Shown here piece by piece: positions 6,521 through 12,154 of a DNA stretch of 13,686 nucleotides. The translations under genes were made by a program, and so were the position numbers. Origin of the DNA: SFWF01 sp045587065 (lineage in GTDB: Bacteria; Bacillota; Clostridia; Oscillospirales; Acutalibacteraceae); the NCBI GenBank assembly GCA_045587065.1, contig JAZNBQ010000108.1:1-13686 (forward strand), in the 5' to 3' direction. Each line of letters begins with the position of its first letter. The first letter of the stretch is position 1. The notes beneath the pieces were generated by a model that was not told where the DNA came from, made no database searches, and saw nothing but the letters and a program-made list of their open reading frames with translations.

Positions 6521-8695
6521 ATGTACGAGAATTTTAAAATTTTCACTACCGTGTTTGCGGGAAGACCCCTTTCGGTAGAAATCGGCAAAATGGGCCTTCT
6601 TGCTAACGGCTCTTGCCTTGTTCGTTATGGCGAAACCGCAGTTTTCTGCGCAGCAACCGCTTCTGCAAAGCCAAGAGACGGAATTGATTTCCTTCCTCTT
6701 TCGGTTGACTTTGAAGAAAAACTTTATTCAGTAGGCAGAATCCCTGGCTCTTTCACAAGAAGAGAGGGCAAACCTACCGATAAGGCAATTCTAGCTTCAC
6801 GTGTTATCGACAGACCTGTACGTCCTTTGTTCCCAAAGGATATGAGAAACGACGTTTCTCTTGTTTGTACAGTTATGGCAGTTGACCCTGACTGCTCACC
6901 TGAAATTACCGCTATGATTGGTGCATCTATTGCCCTTTCTATTTCTGACATTCCTTGGGAAGGTCCAATCAGCGGAATCAGTGTTGGCTACGTTGACGGC
7001 GAAATTGTTCTTAACCCAACTGCTGCTCAGCAGACAAACAACAAGCTTCAACTTACAGTTGCTTCTACAAGCGACCTTGTTGCTATGATTGAAGCAGGCG
7101 CTTACGAGATTCCTGATGACGTAATGTTTGACGCTATTATGACAGGTCATGAGGAAAACCAGAAAATCGTTAAGTTCATTAACGAAATCGTAGCAGAAAT
7201 CGGCAAACCAAAGTTCACCTTTGAGTCAAGCAATCCTGATGAGGCTATGTTCGAGGCTATTAAGGAATTTGCTATTGATGACGTTAAGTTTGCTCTTGAT
7301 ACCGACGATAAATTGGTTCGTGACGAAAGACTCCGCCCAATTTATGATAAAGTTCATGAGAAGTTCGATGAAATCTATCCTGAACAGGAATTAGTTATTG
7401 ACGATTGCCTCTACAAACTACAGAAATTTGTTGTACGTCGTTGGCTTCTTGACGAAGGCAAGCGTGTTGACGGCAGAGGTATCGACGATATCAGACCTCT
7501 TTACAGTGAGGTTGGCGTTATTCCACGTGTTCACGGCTCAGGTCTTTTCGCACGCGGACAAACTCAGGTTTTAACTATTGCAACCTTAGGCTCAATCGGC
7601 GACAGTCAGCTTCTAGACGGTATCGATAGCGAAGTTACCAAGAGATATATTCATCACTATAATATGCCTTCCTACTCTGTTGGCGAAACCAAGCCTTCAA
7701 GAGGACCGGGACGTCGTGAAATTGGTCACGGCGCACTTGCAGAACGCGCTTTAGTTCCTGTAATTCCAAGCGCAGAGGAATTCCCGTATACAATCAGACT
7801 TGTTTCTGAGATTCTTTCTTCCAACGGTTCTACCTCACAGGGCTCTATCTGTGGTTCTACCCTTGCTCTTATGGATGCAGGTGTTCCAATCAAGGCTCCT
7901 GTTGCAGGTATCTCTTGCGGACTTATCTCTGAAGGCGACCGCTTTATGACAATGGTTGACATTCAGGGTCTTGAGGACTTCTTCGGCGATATGGACTTTA
8001 AGGTAGCAGGTACCAAGGCTGGTATCACAGCTATTCAGATGGACCTTAAGGTTCACGGACTTACACCTGAAATTATTAAAGAAGCTCTTGCAAAGACACA
8101 TAAGGCACGTGATTATATACTTGACGAAGTTATGCTCAAAGCTATTCCTGAGCCACGCGCAGAGGTTAGCGAGTATGCTCCAAAAATGCTTTCTACCAAA
8201 ATCGACCCGGAGAAAATCCGTGAGGTTATCGGTTCAGGCGGAAAGGTTATTCAGAAGATTCAGGCCGACTGTGAATGTAAGATTGATATTGAGGACGATG
8301 GAAAGGTATTTATTACCGCTATCAACGGCGAGAATGCTAAACGCGCTCTTATGATTGTTGAAACCATCGCTAACGACCCTGAAATCGGCGCAATCTACAG
8401 AGGTAAGGTTACCCGCCTTATGACCTTTGGCGCATTCGTTGAAATTGCTCCGGGCAAAGAGGGACTTGTTCACATCAGCAAGCTTGACGTTAAGCGTACC
8501 GAAAAGGTAGAGGACTGCGTTTCTGTAGGCGACGAGGTTATCGTAAAGGTTACCGAAATCGACGACCAGGGCAGAATCAACCTTTCAAGAAGAGACGCTC
8601 TTGTGGAAATCGAAGGTGCAGTTATCGAAGATGACGGCAAGGACGAGGACAGAAAACCTAAACAAAGAAAAGACAGACATAGGTTTAGTAAATAA
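6521..8695 (+). CDS. pnp: Polynucleotide phosphorylase (polyribonucleotide nucleotidyltransferase)
   Basis: Phosphorolytic 3'-5' exoribonuclease of mRNA decay; the family acts as a trimer. The 724-residue product has the full domain order: first RNase PH domain (about 13-145, with FLPLSVDFEEKLYSVGRIPGSF and RPVRPLFP), helical alpha domain (about 240-310), catalytic second RNase PH domain (about 315-550, with RGQTQVL, SNGSTSQGSICGSTLALMDAGVP and the acidic GDMDFKVAGT segment), KH domain with IGSGGKVIQKI (570-580), S1 domain (about 623-690) and a basic tail ending KPKQRKDRHRFSK. The ATG at 6521 is chosen because TAAGGAGG (6507-6514) lies 6 nt upstream; the in-frame extension to 6425 is unlike the family. 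I see no convincing promoter directly upstream, so it may depend on rpsO read-through or on a start I cannot identify. Confidence 0.98.
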   Translation: MYENFKIFTTVFAGRPLSVEIGKMGLLANGSCLVRYGETAVFCAATASAKPRDGIDFLPLSVDFEEKLYSVGRIPGSFTRREGKPTDKAILASRVIDRPVRPLFPKDMRNDVSLVCTVMAVDPDCSPEITAMIGASIALSISDIPWEGPISGISVGYVDGEIVLNPTAAQQTNNKLQLTVASTSDLVAMIEAGAYEIPDDVMFDAIMTGHEENQKIVKFINEIVAEIGKPKFTFESSNPDEAMFEAIKEFAIDDVKFALDTDDKLVRDERLRPIYDKVHEKFDEIYPEQELVIDDCLYKLQKFVVRRWLLDEGKRVDGRGIDDIRPLYSEVGVIPRVHGSGLFARGQTQVLTIATLGSIGDSQLLDGIDSEVTKRYIHHYNMPSYSVGETKPSRGPGRREIGHGALAERALVPVIPSAEEFPYTIRLVSEILSSNGSTSQGSICGSTLALMDAGVPIKAPVAGISCGLISEGDRFMTMVDIQGLEDFFGDMDFKVAGTKAGITAIQMDLKVHGLTPEIIKEALAKTHKARDYILDEVMLKAIPEPRAEVSEYAPKMLSTKIDPEKIREVIGSGGKVIQKIQADCECKIDIEDDGKVFITAINGENAKRALMIVETIANDPEIGAIYRGKVTRLMTFGAFVEIAPGKEGLVHISKLDVKRTEKVEDCVSVGDEVIVKVTEIDDQGRINLSRRDALVEIEGAVIEDDGKDEDRKPKQRKDRHRFSK

Positions 8696-8700
8696 TTAAC

Positions 8701-8732
8701 AAAAACCCTTGGGATTTTTCTCAAGGGTTTTT
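8701..8732. terminator. Rho-independent terminator after pnp, probably bidirectional
   Basis: AAAAACCCTTG (8701-8711) pairs with CAAGGGTTTTT (8722-8732), and GG/CT at the tip can extend the stem. T runs follow on both strands, so it can end pnp on the plus strand and the minus-strand microprotein gene at 8784-8909. Confidence 0.9.
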
Positions 8733-8783
8733 CTTAAATAGAAAGGTTTTCTATATTTTGCAACTGATTTTCTTTCATTTCTT

Positions 8784-8909
8784 CTAACATTTTTGACCGA
8801 TATCTACATAAATACAGTGGGCACAGGCACCTGTTATATCTAAAGAGATTTCCTTTAAAACACATTGGTCATTCCTTTGGTAGATACAGAAAATATTTTC
8901 ACAAATCAT
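8784..8909 (-). CDS. Cysteine-rich microprotein, 41 aa, function unknown
   Basis: I do not assign a function. The frame reads MICENIFCIYQRNDQC... and ends with CAHCIYVDIGQKC. Cysteines are at 3, 8, 16, 29, 32 and 41; the CxxC at 29-32 together with C3, C8 or C16 suggests a metal-binding knuckle. The minus-strand ATG at 8909 is preceded by AAAGGG (8917-8922) with a 7-base spacer. Composition is protein-like (many Cys, Ile and Asp, no low-complexity run). Oddity: one extra A in the AAAAA run at 8790-8794 would replace the final Cys and stop by a frame reading MLEEMKENQLQNIENLSI, giving 58 residues ending at 8734. The gene may therefore be frameshifted, or the longer form may be the ancestral one. 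Convergent with pnp, sharing its terminator. Confidence 0.6.
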   Translation of the reverse strand: MICENIFCIYQRNDQCVLKEISLDITGACAHCIYVDIGQKC

Positions 8910-8951
8910 ATTATCGCCCTTTAAAATATATCATACTAAAAAACAAAACGC

Positions 8952-8965
8952 AACCATAAATGGTT
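8952..8965. promoter_or_regulatory. Dyad between divergent small genes, possible operator
   Basis: AACCAT-AA-ATGGTT, a perfect 6-bp dyad, lies in the 104-bp gap between the divergent starts at 8909 and 9014. The 2-base centre argues against an RNA hairpin and for a DNA-binding site. The adjacent ribbon-helix-helix-like product is a possible autoregulator; this is inference. Confidence 0.3.
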
Positions 8966-9013
8966 ATATAAATAAAACCGAAAACGGACATAATATTGAT
9001 TTGGGTGATGATT

Positions 9014-9190
9014 ATGTTTAAAATTGATAATGAATTAAAAAATGCAAACACTCCTCGTACCGTGCGATTTACCGAAGCTCTTTTTGAGAGGCTAAACAAA
9101 ACCGCGGCAGACAACAATATCTCATTTAATTTGCTCGTGTTGCAGTGTTGCAAATATGCACTTGACAACATAGAAAGCCAAGAAAACTAG
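9014..9190 (+). CDS. Small ribbon-helix-helix (Arc/MetJ-like) protein
   Basis: The 58-residue product reads as a ribbon-helix-helix fold. A short basic strand TPRTVRFTE (about 13-21) is followed by helix A ALFERLNKTAADNN (about 22-35) and helix B SFNLLVLQCCKYALDN (about 37-52). Such proteins dimerise and insert the beta ribbon into the DNA major groove, often as autorepressors or antitoxins. The start at 9014 has GGGTGAT (9003-9009) just upstream. An ATG at 9008 and a GTG at 9005 are in frame but have poorer sites. No toxin-like partner overlaps it: the next plus-strand gene (a PspC-domain protein) has its own promoter. The paired cysteines at 45-46 are unusual. Role unknown. Confidence 0.7.
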   Translation: MFKIDNELKNANTPRTVRFTEALFERLNKTAADNNISFNLLVLQCCKYALDNIESQEN

Positions 9191-9199
9191 TAAAAAAAC

Positions 9200-9228
9200 T
9201 TGTAACACGATTAAATTTATGGTATATT
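9200..9228 (+). promoter_or_regulatory. Extended -10 sigma-A promoter of the PspC-domain gene
   Basis: TTGTAA (9200-9205), a 17-bp spacer and TATATT (9223-9228), with the extended -10 TG at 9220-9221. The predicted start near 9235 leaves a leader of about 24 nt with the site AAGGGGG (9245-9251). Confidence 0.8.
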
Positions 9229-9258
9229 AAAGTTGGAAATAAGTAAGGGGGAAAAACA

Positions 9259-9447
9259 ATGGAAAAGAAATTATATAAATCAAATACTGATAAAAAGCTT
9301 TGTGGCGTTTGCGGCGGAATTGCTGAATATTTAAACATAGACTCCACTATAGTTCGTTTAATTACTCTTTTGGCAATATTTTGTGTAGGCTGCGGCCTTT
9401 TGGCATACATTGTTGCCGCCCTGGTAATGCCCAACAAACCTGAATAA
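9259..9447 (+). CDS. PspC-domain small membrane protein
   Basis: The 62-residue product is essentially one PspC domain. It has the N-terminal KLYKSNTDKKLCGVCGGIAEYLNID segment, whose hallmark is the GVCGGIAEYLN block at 16-26, followed by one hydrophobic span (about 33-56: VRLITLLAIFCVGCGLLAYIVAALVM) and a short PNKPE tail. In Enterobacteria PspC is part of the phage-shock envelope-stress response; short stand-alone PspC proteins are common in Gram-positives and their role is less clear. The ATG at 9259 follows AAGGGGG (9245-9251) with a 7-base spacer. It is monocistronic, with a strong promoter upstream and a strong terminator downstream. No pspA homologue is visible here. Confidence 0.9.
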   Translation: MEKKLYKSNTDKKLCGVCGGIAEYLNIDSTIVRLITLLAIFCVGCGLLAYIVAALVMPNKPE

Positions 9448-9464
9448 TTTTTATATTATAAACA

Positions 9465-9498
9465 AACAAAGCCCTGAGAGAAATCTCAGGGTTTTGTT
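9465..9498. terminator. Bidirectional Rho-independent terminator between convergent small genes
   Basis: A 15-bp stem, AACAAAGCCCTGAGA (9465-9479) with TCTCAGGGTTTTGTT (9484-9498), contains one G-U pair and the loop GAAA. T-rich tracts follow on both strands. It can end the PspC-domain gene on the plus strand and the small membrane protein gene (9552-9761) on the minus strand. Confidence 0.9.
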
Positions 9499-9551
9499 CT
9501 GCCTTATGGCATAAGAAAAAAGGATGTAAAAATGAAAGGAGTGTTGATGCA

Positions 9552-9761
9552 TTATCGACAAGTTCTTTTTAATTCATATGTTTCAAAGGGGATTATTTCT
9601 GCGCGACGGGGATGTCTTTTTTTGCCCTTTAGAAGTCTTTTAATACCTTTAAAAAGTTTCTCCTCAAAAGCTACCCATTTATCTTCAATGAAAAATCCAT
9701 ATAAAAGCACAGCCGCAATGATTATTTCAATTACTGTTTGTATAATAAATCTTGTTTCCAT
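9552..9761 (-). CDS. LexA-controlled small membrane protein, 69 aa, function unknown
   Basis: I do not recognise a named family. One hydrophobic span covers about residues 5-25 (FIIQTVIEIIIAAVLLYGFFI). It is followed by EDKWVAFEEKLFKGIKRLLK, which looks like an amphipathic helix (about 28-45), and a very basic stretch KGKKRHPRR (45-53). By the positive-inside rule the C-terminus should face the cytoplasm. The start at 9761 is firm: AGGAGG (9770-9775 on the minus strand) lies 8 nt upstream. Upstream are a perfect LexA box (9778-9791) and a perfect consensus promoter (9802-9830), so expression should be tightly repressed and strongly induced by DNA damage. Small SOS-induced membrane proteins elsewhere (SosA, YneA, SidA, TisB) block division or depolarise the membrane. 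No LysM domain is seen and the topology appears opposite to SosA, so homology is not claimed. Confidence 0.8.
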   Translation of the reverse strand: METRFIIQTVIEIIIAAVLLYGFFIEDKWVAFEEKLFKGIKRLLKGKKRHPRRAEIIPFETYELKRTCR

Positions 9762-9777
9762 CTTGTTTTCCTCCTAT

Positions 9778-9791
9778 CGAACAAATGTTCG
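9778..9791. promoter_or_regulatory. LexA (SOS) box
   Basis: CGAACAAATGTTCG is a perfect dyad matching the Gram-positive LexA/DinR operator CGAAC-N4-GTTCG. It begins about 4 bp downstream of the predicted minus-strand start of the small membrane protein gene and ends 2 bp before its AGGAGG. LexA bound here would block transcription, and RecA-stimulated LexA self-cleavage would release it. Confidence 0.85.
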
Positions 9792-9801
9792 GTACGCTTT
9801 T

Positions 9802-9830
9802 ATTATAGCGTTGTTTTTTAATTTTGTCAA
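9802..9830 (-). promoter_or_regulatory. Perfect consensus sigma-A promoter of the small SOS gene
   Basis: On the minus strand TTGACA (9830-9825) and TATAAT (9807-9802) are both exact, with a 17-bp spacer. The predicted start is near 9795, just ahead of the LexA box. It is the only promoter in the window with both hexamers exact, typical of genes that must be strong once derepressed. Confidence 0.9.
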
Positions 9831-9913
9831 GGCTTTTTTAAACTTTTTTAACCTTCTGTTTAAATTATATTAGGTTGGGTGTCCAAATATACGTACTTTA
9901 AGTGGTAAATTTG

Positions 9914-9946
9914 CAAAAAAATAAGCGGTTTTTAAAAAACCGCTTT
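9914..9946 (-). terminator. Rho-independent terminator after rsmA
   Basis: AAGCGGTTTTT (9923-9933) and AAAAACCGCTT (9935-9945) form a GC-based stem of at least 6 bp extended by A-T pairs. On the minus strand it is followed by ATTTTTTT (9921-9914). It starts 4 bases after the rsmA stop. Confidence 0.88.
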
Positions 9947-9949
9947 AAT

Positions 9950-10795
9950 TTATATGTTATTTGAAATCCGGGCTAATTGCTCCAAGGTCAGTTCTTCTGC
10001 ACGAGCAGTCTCTTTTAATCCCTCTGTGTTTAGCGCGGCCTTTAAAACCTCTTTGCTTATCCCCATAGAAGAGGAGACGGTGTTAATAAGTGTCTTTCTT
10101 CTTTGAGCAAAACAAGCCTTTACAAACCTAAAGAATTTTTCTTCATTTAAGAGTTTTACAGGAGGCTCTTTTCTTATTTTAAGTGTTATTACCGCACTGT
10201 CCACGTTGGGAGGAGGAAGAAAAGATTCTCTGTTTACAAGAAAAAGGATTTCTCCCATAGAGTAATAATCAACTGCCACGGTAACTGCACCGGCCTCTCG
10301 GCTTCCCACTTTGGCGCAAAGTCTTTCGGCCGCTTCCTTTTGAACCATAACAGTAATGTTGTCAATGGGTAGTCGGCTTTCTAAAAGATACATTATAATA
10401 GGGGAGGTTATATAGTAGGGAAGATTTGCACAAACCGAGACTTTTGCGCAGTCAGAAAACTTTTCCTCAATTATCTTTTTAAGGTCAAGCTTCATAGCGT
10501 CTCCGAAAATAACCTCCACGTTGTCTTTATCGGAAAGGGTCCTGTTAAGCACCGGCTTTAGCTTTGTGTCAAGCTCGATGGCAACAACCTTTTTTGCCTT
10601 GTCTGCAAGGCTGCGAGTAAGAACTCCTGCTCCGGGACCGATTTCCAAAACACCGGTTTCCTTGTCACAGGCGTTTTCTGCCATGGCAGGACAAACTTCA
10701 GGGTCAATGAGAAAGTTCTGACCTAAAGATTTTTTAAGGTTAAAGCCTTCGCTTTTTAAGATTTTTTGTAAGGTAGAAATATCTGCAAGTTCCAT
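9950..10795 (-). CDS. rsmA: 16S rRNA (adenine(1518)-N(6)/adenine(1519)-N(6))-dimethyltransferase
   Basis: Transfers four methyl groups from S-adenosylmethionine to two adjacent adenines in the 3'-terminal hairpin of 16S rRNA during late small-subunit assembly; loss gives kasugamycin resistance. The 281 residues match KsgA/RsmA. Visible motifs are KKSLGQNFLID (21-31), the SAM-binding VLEIGPGAGVLT (49-60), the acidic IELD at 73-76, the catalytic NLPYYITSPI (NLPY at 124-127), QKEAAERL, FLPPPNVDSAVI (192-203) and FAQRRKTL (229-236). The minus-strand ATG at 10795 follows an AAGGAAAA site and lies 10 bp after the stop of the upstream deaminase-like gene, so the two are co-transcribed. Confidence 0.97.
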   Translation of the reverse strand: MELADISTLQKILKSEGFNLKKSLGQNFLIDPEVCPAMAENACDKETGVLEIGPGAGVLTRSLADKAKKVVAIELDTKLKPVLNRTLSDKDNVEVIFGDAMKLDLKKIIEEKFSDCAKVSVCANLPYYITSPIIMYLLESRLPIDNITVMVQKEAAERLCAKVGSREAGAVTVAVDYYSMGEILFLVNRESFLPPPNVDSAVITLKIRKEPPVKLLNEEKFFRFVKACFAQRRKTLINTVSSSMGISKEVLKAALNTEGLKETARAEELTLEQLARISNNI

Positions 10796-10805
10796 ATAAT
10801 TTTCC

Positions 10806-11150
10806 TTAAATTAGTTTTTTAAGAGTAGTCTGAATTTCTTTTTCTCCGTCGGTAAGATAAACCATCATATCTCCAAAGACCGATAATCTTTTAAGTGCCG
10901 CTTTAGGAAGGTCTCCCTTAGAAAAAACGGCAAGGGCAAGAAACTTGGTTTTTTCTTGCCTTAAGGCACCGGAAAGAGCCATATCAACCGCCGAAATTTT
11001 ATGTGAGTCACTAAAGGAAATATCGCAGCCTGTCTCAATACTGCCATCTCGGCACAAAAGCGCGGCGCCTGTTTTTGCAATGCTTTTTGGGTAGCAGGTG
11101 TCTGCGGCATCTTTTGCCGCCTTCTTCAGCTCATTAAAAGACAGATTCAT
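10806..11150 (-). CDS. Cytidine-deaminase-like protein lacking catalytic residues
   Basis: The 114-residue product resembles small cytidine deaminases in layout: an N-terminal helix (FNELKKAAKDAADTCYPKS), then TGAALLCRDGSIETGCDIS (about 27-45), a helix at the position of the CAE motif, the strand KFLALAVFSKGD (69-80) and a final VYLTDGEKEIQTTLKKL. The zinc and proton-shuttle residues are missing. The expected Cys-Ala-Glu reads Ser-Ala-Val (53-55), and the expected PCGxC reads PKAAL (82-86). It cannot be an ordinary deaminase; a structural, nucleotide-sensing or regulatory role is possible. The start at 11150 follows AGGAGGGG (11156-11163); an in-frame start at 11168 is less likely. It is the first gene of a unit with rsmA. 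The fold assignment is by motif reading only. Confidence 0.65.
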   Translation of the reverse strand: MNLSFNELKKAAKDAADTCYPKSIAKTGAALLCRDGSIETGCDISFSDSHKISAVDMALSGALRQEKTKFLALAVFSKGDLPKAALKRLSVFGDMMVYLTDGEKEIQTTLKKLI

Positions 11151-11172
11151 AAAAACCCCTCCTGACAAATTA

Positions 11173-11201
11173 ATTATACAACATTAGCCAAAACCTTTCA
11201 A
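11173..11201 (-). promoter_or_regulatory. sigma-A promoter of the deaminase-like gene and rsmA
   Basis: On the minus strand TTGAAA (11201-11196), a 17-bp spacer and a perfect TATAAT (11178-11173). The predicted start near 11166 is about 16 bases before the start codon at 11150 and just upstream of its AGGAGGGG. A start at 11168 would therefore be outside the transcript, which supports 11150. Confidence 0.8.
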
Positions 11202-11209
11202 TATTTATA

Positions 11210-11238
11210 TTGCAACTGAGAAAACTTTAAGATATAAT
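11210..11238 (+). promoter_or_regulatory. sigma-A promoter of the EamA transporter and mnmE unit
   Basis: TTGCAA (11210-11215), a 17-bp spacer and a perfect TATAAT (11233-11238). It is back to back with the minus-strand promoter at 11173-11201, only 8 bp apart at the -35 boxes. The predicted start is near 11245. Confidence 0.8.
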
Positions 11239-11270
11239 TATTATATATGCGCATTTTAGGAGACTTTAAT

Positions 11271-12143
11271 ATGAAAGCAAGAGCTTATATATACATAATT
11301 TTGGCAGGAATGTTCTGGGGAACCTCAGGACTTTTTGTGGCGCTTTTAAAAGAGTTTGGTTTTGATTCTTTTCAGATGACTTCTTTCAGAGCGCTTTTTT
11401 CACTTATTTTCCTTTCGGTGTTTTTTCTGATTAAGGAAAAAGAGGTTTTTAAAATCAAACTGAAACAATTACCTCTTTTAATAGGCTCAGGTGTTTCTAT
11501 GTATCTTTGCGCCGCTTGTTACTATATAGCAATGCAACGCACCTCTGTACCTACCGCAGTAGTTTTAATGTATACCTCTCCGGTTTTTGTAATGATGTTC
11601 TCTGCAATGTTTTTAGGCGAAAAGCTAACACCTATAAAACTTGTCTGCCTGGCAGGGGTTTTCTTTGGTTGTGGGCTTGTTGCGGGAATAATCGGCGGAA
11701 TGAAATACGATTTTATCGGACTTCTTGTAGGTCTGGCGTCAGGCGTAACCTTCTGCGCTTACAACGTAATAGTAAAAATCGAAATGAGAAAGGGCTACAA
11801 CCCTTCAACTGTTACCCTTTATTGCTACATAGTAATGACAATTCTTGCCTTTATTGTTGCACCGCCTACAAAAAGCATACCTATTATAAACGACAATTCT
11901 TGGTGGTTGCTTGGTGTCTTTGCCGTTTTCGGTGTATGCACTTCAGGTCTGCCATATTTCCTATACACTTTAAGTCTCAAGAACCTGCCTGCAGGAACCG
12001 CGTCTTGCCTTGGGGTTGTAGAGCCTCTTGCTGCAACGCTGTACAGTGTGCTTTTCTTAGGCGAAAGAATGGGTCTGGTTCACATTATAGGTATGGTGCT
12101 TATTATTGGCTCGGTAGTTTTACTTAGCCGAACAGAAGAATAA
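11271..12143 (+). CDS. EamA-family (drug/metabolite transporter) membrane protein
   Basis: A 290-residue integral membrane protein of the drug/metabolite transporter superfamily. About ten hydrophobic spans fall in two homologous halves of five. The first half begins with IYIILAGMFWGTSGLFVALL, the second with GLLVGLASGVTFCAYNVIVK. Each half carries the EamA signature at its fourth and fifth spans: VPTAVVLMYTSPVFVMMFSA then LGEKL in the first, GTASCLGVVEPLAATLYSVL then LGERM in the second. Substrates range from amino acids to nucleotide precursors; none can be read from this sequence. The ATG at 11271 follows TAGGAG (11257-11262) with an 8-base spacer; an upstream in-frame ATG at 11247 lacks a site. 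mnmE begins 11 bp after its stop, so the two are probably co-transcribed although unrelated in function. Confidence 0.92.
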   Translation: MKARAYIYIILAGMFWGTSGLFVALLKEFGFDSFQMTSFRALFSLIFLSVFFLIKEKEVFKIKLKQLPLLIGSGVSMYLCAACYYIAMQRTSVPTAVVLMYTSPVFVMMFSAMFLGEKLTPIKLVCLAGVFFGCGLVAGIIGGMKYDFIGLLVGLASGVTFCAYNVIVKIEMRKGYNPSTVTLYCYIVMTILAFIVAPPTKSIPIINDNSWWLLGVFAVFGVCTSGLPYFLYTLSLKNLPAGTASCLGVVEPLAATLYSVLFLGERMGLVHIIGMVLIIGSVVLLSRTEE

Positions 12144-12154
12144 AAGGAGTTTTT

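Noticed and set aside
9503..9513. TTATG-G-CATAA dyad
   Set aside because: The one-base centre cannot form a hairpin, and it has no relation to a promoter or gene start.
9532..9873. Plus-strand ORF of 113 codons with a start preceded by AAAAAAGGATG
   Set aside because: It lies antisense to the 69-aa gene, which has an exact promoter, a LexA box and AGGAGG. It also runs through that promoter, and its composition is what AT-rich DNA gives by chance.
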